64,000 nucleotides of DNA, from contig JABISG010000116.1 in NCBI GenBank assembly GCA_018699955.1, positions 1 to 64,000 of the forward strand. Direction: 5' to 3'. Under the pieces are notes generated by a model that was not told the DNA's origin, made no database searches, and saw nothing but the letters and a program-made list of their open reading frames with translations. A program made the translations under genes and the position numbers. This stretch comes from Planctomycetaceae bacterium (GTDB lineage: Bacteria > Planctomycetota > Planctomycetia > Planctomycetales > Planctomycetaceae). Positions 6,991-16,296 of this stretch are shown piece after piece (position 1 is the stretch's first letter; each line of letters starts with the position of its first letter).

Positions 6991-8697
6991 CTAATTTGGC
7001 CGTCTGGGCGGGGCGTTTTCCGGTCTCCCGCCTGGCCCACGGCCTGCACCGCTTGGTCGACGGCCGCCGCCGAAGCGTTCGGCCATTTTCTTCGCTTCGG
7101 CCTTATCAATCGCACCATCTTTGTTGGTGTCCGCGCGGTCGAGAATGCGTTGCAGAAACTCGGGCAATTCGTTCTTGGTGACCTTACCGTCGCCATTCTT
7201 GTCGTTGCCCATAATTCGTGCGGCGAAATCCGCAGGGCTGGGACGGCCAACACCGCCGGGCCGACCCCGTCCGCCAGGAGGCCCACCAAATCCCGAAGCC
7301 ACTCCGCGACGGCTTCTGCCGCGGTTGCGAACACTGCCGCCATCGCGATCGCGTTCCAGGTGAATTGTGTACTGCTGTGACACCGGCTTGCACCAGCCCT
7401 GTTCGTCGTTGCAGGCAAAGTACTTCACGGTGAGTTGAAGCGGTCCCGTGGTATCCTTGCCTCTTTTGATTTCCACCAGGAACTCCCGTGGATCGACATC
7501 GGCCGCTTCTTTGACCTTCGGTCCTTCGCCTTTCGCCGGCGAGACGGTGGTGCCGTCCGGTCCGGTGATTTCATACGTCACCGGCTTGGCCAGGTTGTTC
7601 CAGTGGACGTGATAAAGCGGATCGAGGTGAAAACCAACATACAGCGTGCCTTCGCCGCTGCGTAACAGGTTGTTGTCGGCTTCGGCCCGCAGCTTCGCAT
7701 AAAACGGTTGCTTGCCCGGTTTCGGTTCGATCTTCAGCGGCTGCATTCCGCTCGGCGCTTTGATTCGGGGTACCACGCCCGAAGCGGCAAGCTTCGGTGG
7801 CGGCTCCGTCTTCAAGTTCAAATCCGATATCTGTGTGGGGTTCTTAACTGGACCGATGAGCTTTTCCAGGTCCTTGCGCAGTTCTGTTGGTTTGCTCCAG
7901 GAACGACTTACGACCACCTTCCCCTCCGGGTCGATGACAAACTCCGAGTTGGGGGCATTGCCCATGGCGTGTTTCAGTTTGTTGGATATTGAATCGCAGA
8001 TCCACGGGATGTCGCTGCCGAGAGTCCGTTGGGCTTCTTTGACGTGCATCAGTCGTTCTTTGAGCGTAAATGGTTGCACGTATCCATCGTTTTCCGGATG
8101 AGCCAATGCCTTGTAAATGTAATAGAACTTCACACCTTTGGGAGCATAATCGCGTTGCACCGTCTCCAAACTGGGGACGTTTCTGAGGAAGGGGGGTCAG
8201 GTCAAGCAGCCAAACACAAGCACCGTGTAGTGCTGCTTCAAGCTGCTCAACTTGAATTCTTTCCCCTCGCCATCGAATACGGTCAGATTGGGAAGCGGCC
8301 GGCCGACTTTGGGGAGGTTTGCGGAAAAGCCACCTCGACCACTTCCGCGCTGTTGTGGTCGCCCCGCTCCAGCTTGTGGGCGACCACCCTGGCCACCGCC
8401 GTTTGCGAGATACTGGGTGATTTCCTTCTTTGTAATTGTGCCGTCCCGATCTTTGTCGGCGTCCTTCATCATTTGCTGAAGACGTTGTGCCTGCTCTGGG
8501 ATTTCGTCTTTGGTCAGCTTGCCGTCTTTGTTGGTGTCGAAGCGATCCAGAAGCGCTTCGGGTGTAATCGTTCTCCTACTTCTGCTCCGTGGTCGATCAC
8601 CTGCATTGGGATTTTCATCTTGAGAAAATCCAGGCTGACACCATATCAAGGTGGCCAGTAGTACGGGCATTGCGGCCGAGAGGCTCATCTTCAACAT
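6991..8697 (-). CDS. Deiodinase-like EF-hand selenoprotein (in-frame UGA = Sec)
   Basis: One gene of 568 residues read through TGA at 8197-8199, which encodes Sec167. The frame is open on both sides of the UGA. The junction reads LVFGCLT-U-PPFL, the active-site pattern of iodothyronine-deiodinase-like thioredoxin folds (FGSCTUPPF). What follows matches that family (YIYKALAHPENDGY, LKERL, then a CDS/SN strand). The start at ATG 8697 is set by AGGAG 9 bases upstream and gives a signal peptide (MPVLLATLIWCQPGFSQ). Order: signal peptide; two EF-hands (DTNKDGKLTKDE, DKDRDGTITKKE); deiodinase-like domain; a DsbD-alpha-like domain with a Cys pair (FACNDEQGWCKPV); two more EF-hands (DKNGDGKVTKNE, DTNKDGAIDKAE); Pro/Gly/Arg-rich tail. 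It is a secreted or periplasmic, Ca-binding redox protein. The substrate is unknown; iodothyronine chemistry is not implied. Confidence 0.85.
8161..8179 (-). promoter_or_regulatory. Candidate bacterial SECIS hairpin
   Basis: In the mRNA of the selenoprotein, CGUC-C-CCA, loop GUU, UGG-A-GACG forms a seven-pair stem with one C/A mismatch. The apical loop begins with G and lies 25 bases downstream of the UGA. Bacterial SECIS elements sit inside the coding region just after the UGA, with a G in the first loop bases, so position and shape fit the element bound by SelB. Confidence 0.7.
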
Positions 8698-9087
8698 GCG
8701 TGTCGTCTCCTGTAAATCAATGCAGAACAAATATCGACTCTACTACCTTACCAGCGATCCAATTCGCAATGTGACCGACCGACCTTCGAAACGCGAGAAT
8801 CTAGCTGACTTCACGAACTGTAAACGGTGAATTACTCGTCGGGCTGACCTCTGCCAAACAACCAACACCAAAAAGTTGGAGCCGGACCCCCGAAAAACGC
8901 CTGATCGGCAGATTTCATTGGAAGTAGTTCGAAAACGTGCAGATTCGAGTGACATGCATAAGGCATTTTTCAGATCGATGTCGATGACATCCAGTAATGA
9001 ATGCTCTGATGCGACCTTCGAATTCTGTGGCTAACATAGCAGTATTTTGATACGATGGGTGGCGGTTTCAACAGAGAGAGAACGACG
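8698..9087. other. Intergenic region between divergent genes
   Basis: This carries the promoters of the selenoprotein gene (minus) and the DUF1501 gene (plus). No coding potential and no recognisable RNA were seen; no clear promoter pair could be picked by eye. Confidence 0.5.
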
Positions 9088-10479
9088 ATGTCAGCACCAG
9101 ATTTCAATTTGTCAACAATGTTGTCGGAGCAGAGAATGCGCCGACGGACGGCGTTGCGTATTGGGTGTGGTGCGGCCGGTTTGACGTTGCCGCAGTATTT
9201 GCAGACGCATGCGGCGACTGCATCTGCGGGTTCGGCCAAGTCGTGCATTGTGTTGTTCTGCTGGGGTGGAATGAGCCACATCGACACGTTCGACCCAAAA
9301 CCGAACGCGCCGGCCAATGTTCGTGGCGAGTTCAAACCGATCGATACGGCAACACCCGGCATTCGCATCGGCGAACATACGCCGCGACTGGCGAAACTGA
9401 CGGAGCATTTGGCAATCGTCCGTTCGATGCATCACGGCTGCACGTCGCATGGCAAGGGGATGTACTGGAACATGACGGGCCATCCGCCGCCGGCTCCTGC
9501 GGCAGCGGTGAATTTGCCGCCATCGCGAGACGATTGGCCGTCGTTGGCTGCAATGATCTCGGCATTTCGCCAAGCGGCACCCGGCATGCCGCCATCGGTG
9601 CGCTTGCCTTATCCGCTGGTCGATAACGGAACGCTGCAGGCGGGCGAGTCGGCTGGCTGGCTCGGCGTAGCGCACGATCCAATTGTCATTCGCACGCCGA
9701 GAGGAAAAGCATACGGCGGCGTCTCACGGGATCTTGGCTCGCCGGTACTCGATCTTTCGGACGGCATCGATCGGCCGCACTTGCGCTCGCGCCGCAAGCT
9801 GTTGGAAACGATCGAACGGCCCGTTGGCGGCAACGCCACCGTGAAGTCGTTTGCGCATTTTCAGCAACTGGCGCTCGACATGCTTGCCAGACCCGAGGTG
9901 ACGGCGGCGTTCGATCTCGACCTCGAGCCGAAACAAATGCACGAAGCATATGGCGAACATATTTGCGGACAAAGCGTGCTGCTTGCCCGGCGGCTATCGG
10001 GAGCGGGCGTACCTATCGTCACGGTGGTGTGTGCGGCGGGTGATCTTAACGGCTCGAAGGGAGATCACTGGGACACGCACGGCAACAACTTCAACCGCTT
10101 GAAGAACGACATGTTGCCGCCGTTCGATCGAGCGGCTTCGGCGCTCATCACTGATCTTGATCAGCGAGGGAAACTGGATGAAACGTTGGTGGTGATGATG
10201 GGCGATTTCGGTCGCACACCGAAAATCAACGGCGGTGCCGGCCGCGACCATTACCCTTACAGTTTTTCGGTTGCGCTGGCCGGCGGCGGAATTCGCGGTG
10301 GCCAGGTCTACGGCAGCTCGGACAAAATCGGAGCGTATCCGCACAGTCTGCCCTGCGGACCGGGTGACATACACGCAACGATTTTCGAGGCGATGGGCAT
10401 TTCGTCCGATGCACTACTCTACGACAACCTGCGGCGCCCGCACGAAATCTGCGAAGGCAGTCCGCTGCCGTTACGTTGA
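9088..10479 (+). CDS. DUF1501 family exported protein
   Basis: A 463-residue DUF1501 protein, a sulfatase/alkaline-phosphatase-like fold that is greatly expanded in planctomycetes. The ATG at 9088 follows AGAGAGA and is preferred over an in-frame ATG at 9055. The N-terminus carries a Tat-like segment (RRRTALRIGCGAAGLTLP). Family signatures seen are CWGGMSHIDTFDPKPNAP near residue 65, RSMHHGCTSHG near residue 115 and GDFGRTPKINGGAGRDHYP near residue 375. These hold His/Asp residues at the positions where the sulfatase fold binds metal. The substrate is unknown. DUF1501 genes usually sit beside DUF1549/DUF1553 cytochrome-type genes; here the gene stands alone and is followed by a repeat and a convergent operon. 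Confidence 0.88.
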   Translation: MSAPDFNLSTMLSEQRMRRRTALRIGCGAAGLTLPQYLQTHAATASAGSAKSCIVLFCWGGMSHIDTFDPKPNAPANVRGEFKPIDTATPGIRIGEHTPRLAKLTEHLAIVRSMHHGCTSHGKGMYWNMTGHPPPAPAAAVNLPPSRDDWPSLAAMISAFRQAAPGMPPSVRLPYPLVDNGTLQAGESAGWLGVAHDPIVIRTPRGKAYGGVSRDLGSPVLDLSDGIDRPHLRSRRKLLETIERPVGGNATVKSFAHFQQLALDMLARPEVTAAFDLDLEPKQMHEAYGEHICGQSVLLARRLSGAGVPIVTVVCAAGDLNGSKGDHWDTHGNNFNRLKNDMLPPFDRAASALITDLDQRGKLDETLVVMMGDFGRTPKINGGAGRDHYPYSFSVALAGGGIRGGQVYGSSDKIGAYPHSLPCGPGDIHATIFEAMGISSDALLYDNLRRPHEICEGSPLPLR

Positions 10480-10590
10480 CTACGCACAGTTCGATGTGGA
10501 AGCGGGGTTCGTAGTGACCGCATTCAAGCGGTTCGATTGCAGCTTGATGAGCTGAGTGTCCCTAACGATTCGCCATCGCATCACGTCTCG

Positions 10591-10615
10591 CACTGGCGAC
10601 ACGCCCGTGGCACCC
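10591..10615. repeat. Dispersed palindromic repeat, copy 1
   Basis: CACTGGCG-ACA-CGCCCGTG followed by GCACCC. It is a member of a family that recurs at 22102, 29678, 51506-51567 and 61447-61508, always between genes. This copy has one change in the right arm. It lies between two convergent genes. Confidence 0.75.
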
Positions 10616-10654
10616 ATCTTTCTAAGCTCGAATTATCTCACGACCGATATGAAC

Positions 10655-13600
10655 CTACTCCTCCAACTGTTCATACAAGGGCAAGTGGCGGTAGTAGACT
10701 TCGAGCATCAACAGTTTCAGCGACGTCGCATAGACGCGTCCGCCGCGCGACTCCCATTGGTCGCGGGGATGCCAGGTCCCGGCATGCTCGCCCGTTGTAA
10801 TCTGCGTTTCGACGAGCATGTCGCGGAGACTTTCGTTCCACGCTTTCCAGTATTTGCCCTGCATGTGATACATCACCTGCGTGCCGTAATACCAGTAATA
10901 TGAAGTCCGCTTCTGGCTGCGTTCGGGCAGTTGCGTGAGCAGATAATCGGCTCCGCCACGCATCCGCGGGCTGTTGCGATCGGTTCCCATGAACTGCAGA
11001 CTGAGCAAACCCTCGGCAGTCATCGCGGGTGAGGCGGAGCGGTTGACGTATCCGAACGTTCCCGAGACTCCCTGTTTTCCTTCGACCTTTTTCAGCCAGC
11101 GGTCGACGTTGGCGTATACGGGCGGGGCGACGCTGAGTCCGGCCATCTCGCCGCTCTTCAGTGCCATCATCTGCCAGCCGACGACCGATGTGTCGGCCGA
11201 CGTGTTCGGCGTGTATCGCCATCCACCGGAAGCTTTGTGCTGCGCGCTGACGATGAAGTCGAGCGACTTGCGCGCCGGTGCTTTGAGTTCTTCATCGCGC
11301 GACATCCCGTAGGCTTCGCAAAGCGCGATGGCGGCGATTCCGTGACTGTAGAGGTGCTGTCCGTCACCAGGGCCGAGCAGGTCACCGTTTTCTTTTTGGT
11401 GTTCGGTCAGCCAGCGGACGGCGGCAGCGACGTTCTTCTTGTACTGACCGGGCTTGTTGTGGGTGTACCCGGCTGCGAGGAATGGCAACAGGCCCAAGCC
11501 GGTTCCGGCGGTGCGCGAGCTTTCACCCCCGCCATGCTTCTTCAAATCCCAACTGCCATCCTCTTCCTGATGCTTCGCCAACCATTCGAGTCCGAGGTTG
11601 ACCGCTTTCTCGGAGTTCTTGGTACCGCCCAGCAAATCGATGAATTTGCGACGCGTATCGCCTTGTCGGAGGGTGAACAGCGATTTCAGGCCGACGTTGT
11701 CCTCGGCTAAAGCAACCCGCGTGGCCCGTGCGCGGCGGCGGTCGAGCCGATTGGCCAACGGGCTGAATGCGGGTGGTGCGTCGTTGGTTTCATCACTCAA
11801 TTCACCAACGATGACCCGATGCTTCAGACGAGAGACCGGGCCGGTCAATTCCCGCGGTGTGGAGATGGCGGCAGCCGTCGGCAGATCGGTTGTTCGGACT
11901 AAAGCGACTTCGACTCCTTCTGTCGCGACTTTTTCGGGGAGATCAGCGACCGCTAATTCCCCCGGTTGAACACTTTCGGCTTCAACGGGAGGAACGTTCG
12001 AGGGCGCGTTGCGAGTGGCCCGTTTGAGCGGCGCAGAGACTTGATCGGGTACCATTGGCCGCGAGGCAGAATCGGTTTTCGCCAGCGCCAGTTGCTTGCG
12101 GATCGCCGATGCCGGTTCGACAGCCTGTGTCTTGGCAGCGACGGGCGCGGGTTGCGATTCGGGAATGGTCTCTTCGGCCTTGGCGATGGTGACAGTGCTT
12201 GGTTCGACTTTCAGTTGCGATTCCGATTCTGACGCGGCCAGCGCTGGCTGATTCTCGCCGGAATCGTCCTTCGTCAACTTTGCGGGAGCTTTGTTAACAC
12301 GGCGCTCGCGCAATTTTGAATTGAGATTGGCCTCGTCGATTGGAGCGGTGTCGGGCAATGGAAGACTGACATTGGCGGCGGCCAACGCGAGCGGCCGTGC
12401 GGCTGCGGCGGGGGTGTCGGCGGTACGCGGACGGTCGGCGACTTCACCCAGACCGGCTTTCGGGCTGACGGGCGTACTGCGATCAAGCTTGACGTCGGCC
12501 TTTGTGACTGCCAGCTCTTTGGGAACATCGCTAGTTTCGACCGGAGGCGAGGCTGACTCGGACGTGACGGTCACACCGGCCACTTCGACGACGGGGCGAT
12601 TGCGGTCCAGATTTGTTGGAACCGTTTCCGATCCCGCGCCGCCATCGGGAAGTTTGACGGCGGCCGCTTGAACTTTCGATTTCCGCAGCACGACGCTTGC
12701 CGGCGGTAATGGTTCGCGAGGCTTCGAAAACGAAGCGGGGTTGAGCAACGCCGATTTCGTGCGATCAACTTGCGGAACAGTGTTTGCGATGACCGGTGCG
12801 GTTGGAACCTTTTCACCTGTCCCCTCAAGCGTCGGTACTTCGGTCACTGCGACTGCTCGCAGTGGGCGCGACTGCGATTCGCGTTTGATCGCTGGCTGTG
12901 GCACCTTGCTCGGCTGTAATGGCGCGATCTCGGCCGGTTTGACTTCCGCGACAGCTGCGGCGGCTGGCCGCATTCGCTTGAGCGGTTTGAGATCCGGTGG
13001 GCGGGGTGCGTCGTTCGGCATAGGCTGATCGTTCTGGCCGCGCACGACTTCGACATCGGCTTTGGCGACCCTGTTCTCTTGCGGCGCTTTGACGGCATCC
13101 AATTCCGGTGGCTGATCGGGAAGTTCCCGTTCGAGAACCGGCCGTTGCGGTCGTCTCCGCGCGAGTTCCATTTTCTGCGGTTGCTTACGAATTTCGACAG
13201 GCTGAACGGGTTTGGGTGGAACGAAAATCACGCGATTCTGCGGCAACGCTCGCGCCTGTTCGACGGGAATTGTCGGCACCAGTTGTTCGTTCCGCTGGGG
13301 AACGCTGATCGGAGCGGATTCCTTGCGGGCAATCTCTGGGATGGGAACATTTTCGACCGATTTCAGGTCGGCCACTTTTTCGTGTGACTCGCGGCCGTCC
13401 TCGTGTGACTGATGCTGGCTTTCATCGACGAAGTCGGGGGCCGGCACGACGTCGCGCACCTTGGCAACGATTGCATCGACAACTTCCGGCAACGTCCAGA
13501 CGGCCAGCAGCAGCAGGACCAGCATGTTGACCGTCACGCCGCCCAGGAAAAACCGCGCCGGCCAGACCTTCGCGTACAGCCAATTGCGAAAGTACATTGA

Positions 13601-14776
13601 AGCGAAAATGAAAGCCGCCAGCATCGCCAACGTCAACGGCAGCCACCACCACCAGACAACGCCGAGCGCTTCGAGTTGTGAAGCCTCCCACTCGGTCTCT
13701 CGGTAAACTTCGGTCGCCGTGCTGGCGTAGAGTCGGTCGGTTCCGTCGCGGTTGCTCGAGAAGACAATGGTGAAGCCTTCGGCCGAGAGGGCCGGCTCGG
13801 TCTCGTGATTGGCCGTATTAATACTCGGGCCGAGGTTCTCCGGTTCGAGGAAACGATCGCCGGTGAGTCGCGCGCGATAGAGGTCGAGGTTGCGGCGTTC
13901 GCCGTCGCGTGCAGTGCGGTCAGAAGCAAAATAGAGGAACGCACCGTTCGGGGACACGAACGGTGCACCGTCTGTGCTATCGGGGCGGTTGATTTCAGCG
14001 AGCGCTGTCGATGGTCCCCACTCGGTGTCCATTCCGTTGCGGCGGGATCGATACAGATCGAATGTTTTCAAATCGAGTTGTGCGCGCAGCGTGACATTCC
14101 AATCCGGATCGGCCGGTTGCTGATCGTCGGCGATTTTCTTCGCGGTTTCATCCGAGCGGTTCGACGCAAAGTACAGCGACAAGCCGTCGGGAGAAATTGC
14201 GGGATCGTACTCGTGGGCAATGCTGTTGACTTTCGGCCCCAGGTTTAGCGGCTTGTCCCATTCGCCGCTGGCTGCTGGTGAAGCGACATAAATGTCGGTT
14301 CCCCCGAGTCCGCCGGGACGGTCGGAGTAGAAATAGAGTTGTTTGCCGTTGGGCGAGAGAACCGGGCCGACCTCGTTCGCGGCGGTATTGAGTGCCGCCA
14401 TCGGTTGGGCCGGCTGCCACGTTCCGTTTTCGAGACGCGAAACGAAAATGTCCGACTGTCGGCCGTCGATTCGCCGACTGAAGAAGAGCAACGTGCCGCC
14501 GGTATTCAGTTTGGGCGTGACCAGTTCGGCTTGTTTGTCGTCTTCGAACAGCGCAGGGATTTCGCGGGCGGTCTGCCATACGATTTCCCGTTGCGGTGGC
14601 GCATCCCCTTTCGCCCAGCTGGTGCTGTCATCGACCGGCACAATTCGTTCGATGGGTCGCGGAGACAGCCAGAATACCAAACCAGCAAGGACGACGATGC
14701 CCACGGCCGTTGGTGCCTGCCAGGATCGCAGAAACCTGCCGAGGATCGATTTTAATTTCGTCGATTTTGCGGTCAT
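10655..14776 (-). CDS. PD40 beta-propeller, transmembrane and prenyltransferase-repeat protein
   Basis: A 1373-residue inner-membrane protein; the start is set by AGGAGGTGA just before the ATG. Order: N-terminal membrane helix (about 20-38); PD40/TolB-like propeller repeats (about 85-350, for example LSPNGKQLYFYSDRPGGLGG and ISPDGLSLYFASNRS); two membrane helices (about 375-425); a very long Pro/Ala/Lys/Glu-rich linker (about 430-1050); and a C-terminal alpha/alpha toroid like prenyltransferase or squalene-oxidase repeats (WLAKHQEEDGSWDL, VRWLTEHQKENGDL, YYWYYGTQVMYHMQGKYW). The cyclase acid motif DXDD is not seen, so a catalytic role is doubtful. It is the last gene of a four-gene operon with ExbB- and ExbD-like genes. 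The long linker could span the periplasm as TonB does. The coupling role is inferred. Confidence 0.8.
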   Translation of the reverse strand: MTAKSTKLKSILGRFLRSWQAPTAVGIVVLAGLVFWLSPRPIERIVPVDDSTSWAKGDAPPQREIVWQTAREIPALFEDDKQAELVTPKLNTGGTLLFFSRRIDGRQSDIFVSRLENGTWQPAQPMAALNTAANEVGPVLSPNGKQLYFYSDRPGGLGGTDIYVASPAASGEWDKPLNLGPKVNSIAHEYDPAISPDGLSLYFASNRSDETAKKIADDQQPADPDWNVTLRAQLDLKTFDLYRSRRNGMDTEWGPSTALAEINRPDSTDGAPFVSPNGAFLYFASDRTARDGERRNLDLYRARLTGDRFLEPENLGPSINTANHETEPALSAEGFTIVFSSNRDGTDRLYASTATEVYRETEWEASQLEALGVVWWWWLPLTLAMLAAFIFASMYFRNWLYAKVWPARFFLGGVTVNMLVLLLLAVWTLPEVVDAIVAKVRDVVPAPDFVDESQHQSHEDGRESHEKVADLKSVENVPIPEIARKESAPISVPQRNEQLVPTIPVEQARALPQNRVIFVPPKPVQPVEIRKQPQKMELARRRPQRPVLERELPDQPPELDAVKAPQENRVAKADVEVVRGQNDQPMPNDAPRPPDLKPLKRMRPAAAAVAEVKPAEIAPLQPSKVPQPAIKRESQSRPLRAVAVTEVPTLEGTGEKVPTAPVIANTVPQVDRTKSALLNPASFSKPREPLPPASVVLRKSKVQAAAVKLPDGGAGSETVPTNLDRNRPVVEVAGVTVTSESASPPVETSDVPKELAVTKADVKLDRSTPVSPKAGLGEVADRPRTADTPAAAARPLALAAANVSLPLPDTAPIDEANLNSKLRERRVNKAPAKLTKDDSGENQPALAASESESQLKVEPSTVTIAKAEETIPESQPAPVAAKTQAVEPASAIRKQLALAKTDSASRPMVPDQVSAPLKRATRNAPSNVPPVEAESVQPGELAVADLPEKVATEGVEVALVRTTDLPTAAAISTPRELTGPVSRLKHRVIVGELSDETNDAPPAFSPLANRLDRRRARATRVALAEDNVGLKSLFTLRQGDTRRKFIDLLGGTKNSEKAVNLGLEWLAKHQEEDGSWDLKKHGGGESSRTAGTGLGLLPFLAAGYTHNKPGQYKKNVAAAVRWLTEHQKENGDLLGPGDGQHLYSHGIAAIALCEAYGMSRDEELKAPARKSLDFIVSAQHKASGGWRYTPNTSADTSVVGWQMMALKSGEMAGLSVAPPVYANVDRWLKKVEGKQGVSGTFGYVNRSASPAMTAEGLLSLQFMGTDRNSPRMRGGADYLLTQLPERSQKRTSYYWYYGTQVMYHMQGKYWKAWNESLRDMLVETQITTGEHAGTWHPRDQWESRGGRVYATSLKLLMLEVYYRHLPLYEQLEE

Positions 14777-14845
14777 TGGTCACCTCCTGTGCGTGCCAAT
14801 CTGCCCTGTTGTTTTGCGAAGAAAAGCGGGCCTGGCCGTTTGGAC

Positions 14846-15250
14846 TCAACGCTCCTGGAGTGCCGCGATGCGGTATTCCATTTCCACTTTGTTGCACATA
14901 CCCATGACACGGACGGCAAATTTCAGGTTGCTTTCGCCGTCGCCACGAATCAACATCGTCTGGTGCGGGTTGTTCTTCTTTGCCTGACTCAGCAGGGACG
15001 AAAGTTCTGCCTCGCTGTATTCCTTTGTGGCAACCTTGTACTTTCCGTCGTCGGTAATGTTGACGATGATCTCCGACGTCATCGACAGCGGTTGCGCCTC
15101 GGCGACTTCCGGCAACGTGATATCGACTTCCCGTTCTTCCTGGTTGTACTGCGTGGCGACCAGAAAGAAGATCAGCAGCAGGAACACGACATCGATAACG
15201 GGGGTCAGGTTGGGGCCTTCCGAGTCGGCTGCATCGGGGGGAAGTTTCAT
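14846..15250 (-). CDS. ExbD/TolR family proton-channel subunit
   Basis: A 134-residue biopolymer-transport protein. It has a short cytoplasmic N-terminus, one membrane helix near residues 17-38 with the family's key Asp (LTPVIDVVFLLLIFFLVATQ), and a periplasmic domain (EIIVNITDDGKYKV...MLIRGDGESNLKFAVRVM). ATG 15250 gives the standard start MKLPPDA; a longer in-frame reading runs into the upstream gene in the wrong frame and is rejected. It pairs with the ExbB/TolQ homologue 128 bases upstream to form a proton-driven motor that energises an envelope protein, most likely the large product of the next gene. Confidence 0.9.
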   Translation of the reverse strand: MKLPPDAADSEGPNLTPVIDVVFLLLIFFLVATQYNQEEREVDITLPEVAEAQPLSMTSEIIVNITDDGKYKVATKEYSEAELSSLLSQAKKNNPHQTMLIRGDGESNLKFAVRVMGMCNKVEMEYRIAALQER

Positions 15251-15378
15251 GGTGAAATTCGCTTGTTCAAATGGAACGTGTTGGATGTTATGAAATTGCT
15301 GGAGTGGTCGATGGTGTGCGAAACCGCAAGCGAACTTTGCTCGCCTGGCACGATGTGAAGACGAGAGAATTCCGGTTC

Positions 15379-16236
15379 CTACAGCACTCTCACATCGGCC
15401 GCTTCGACTCTTTCCATACGGGCGAATGACGGCATGGTGTCCATCATCGATTCGTCGATTTCCCGGAAGAAACGATCGACCTTGGAACTGAAGACGGCCG
15501 CCAGCAACAGGCATGGAATGGCGATTGCGAGTCCTGCCGCTGTGGTGAGCAGGGCCATGTAGATGCCCTGTGCCATCATTTCCCCTTTGCCCAATCCGGC
15601 TTGGCTGGCTGTGCGGAAGGCGATGATCATGCCGACCACGGTTCCCAGTAGACCGACCAGCGGTGCCACGTTGCCGACAACATTCAACGGGCGAATTCTG
15701 CCGCGCAACGTTGCCATCTCGCGCGAGGCGGCATCTTCCATCGACTTTTCCACTTCCGGCAGAGGACGCCCGCTTCGCAGCAGGCCGGCGTTCAACACTT
15801 TGGCGATTGGAGCGCTCCAGCGCGCACATAACCCGTGAAACGCATCTGCGTCGGCTTCGTCGTTCTTCACCAGATTTCTCAATTCGGCGACGAAACCGTG
15901 GGGAATGATTTTATCGCGTTGGGTGTTGACCGCCCGCTCCAACGCGACCATCGCTGCGCCGATGGAAAACAGCAGCAACACACCCATAAACGACCAACCG
16001 GTCCAGCCGCTGCTCTGAATCATCTGCATGATGGTGTCGTTATCTTGGGCGGCAGGCTCTGTTTCCTTTTCGTCCTGCTGGGCGACATTCTTCGCAGCGG
16101 GTGGTGGTTGTTCGGCGGCTGCCGGTTCAGCTGGTGGCTGAACGTTCTGCGCCAAGGCGATGGGCGCGACCAGCACGAGTCCCAACGTGGCAATCCACAA
16201 CGACAAGCGATAGGTGTGACGTGTCCAGTCCGGCAT
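15379..16236 (-). CDS. MotA/TolQ/ExbB family proton channel
   Basis: A 285-residue protein with a cleavable-type N-terminal signal (WIATLGLVLVAPIALAQ), a Pro/Ala-rich linker, then three membrane helices: near residue 80 (GWSFMGVLLLFSIGAAMVAL), near 170 (NVVGNVAPLVGLLGTVVGMI) and near 220 (LLTTAAGLAIAIPCLLLAAV). The last two carry the family's channel-lining Thr/Gly/Pro residues. The large cytoplasmic loop lies between helices 1 and 2. A signal peptide plus linker before the first helix is common in planctomycete and proteobacterial ExbB variants. GGAG lies just before the ATG. It is the second gene of the operon that starts with the TPR protein. Confidence 0.9.
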   Translation of the reverse strand: MPDWTRHTYRLSLWIATLGLVLVAPIALAQNVQPPAEPAAAEQPPPAAKNVAQQDEKETEPAAQDNDTIMQMIQSSGWTGWSFMGVLLLFSIGAAMVALERAVNTQRDKIIPHGFVAELRNLVKNDEADADAFHGLCARWSAPIAKVLNAGLLRSGRPLPEVEKSMEDAASREMATLRGRIRPLNVVGNVAPLVGLLGTVVGMIIAFRTASQAGLGKGEMMAQGIYMALLTTAAGLAIAIPCLLLAAVFSSKVDRFFREIDESMMDTMPSFARMERVEAADVRVL

Positions 16237-16296
16237 GTCTGTTACTCCGTTTATCCAAGTCGATGGAATGAATTGTCAGAGATGTCTTTGATACAG

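Noticed and set aside
8197-8199. The TGA as a simple stop or frameshift
   Set aside because: The frame, the deiodinase motif and the hairpin all continue through it, so selenocysteine is the simpler reading; a nonsense mutation remains possible only if the genome lacks Sec machinery.
15251-15829. Upstream in-frame extension of the ExbD gene
   Set aside because: It lies inside the ExbB gene in the wrong frame and encodes Arg-rich low-complexity sequence; ExbD proteins start at the chosen ATG.
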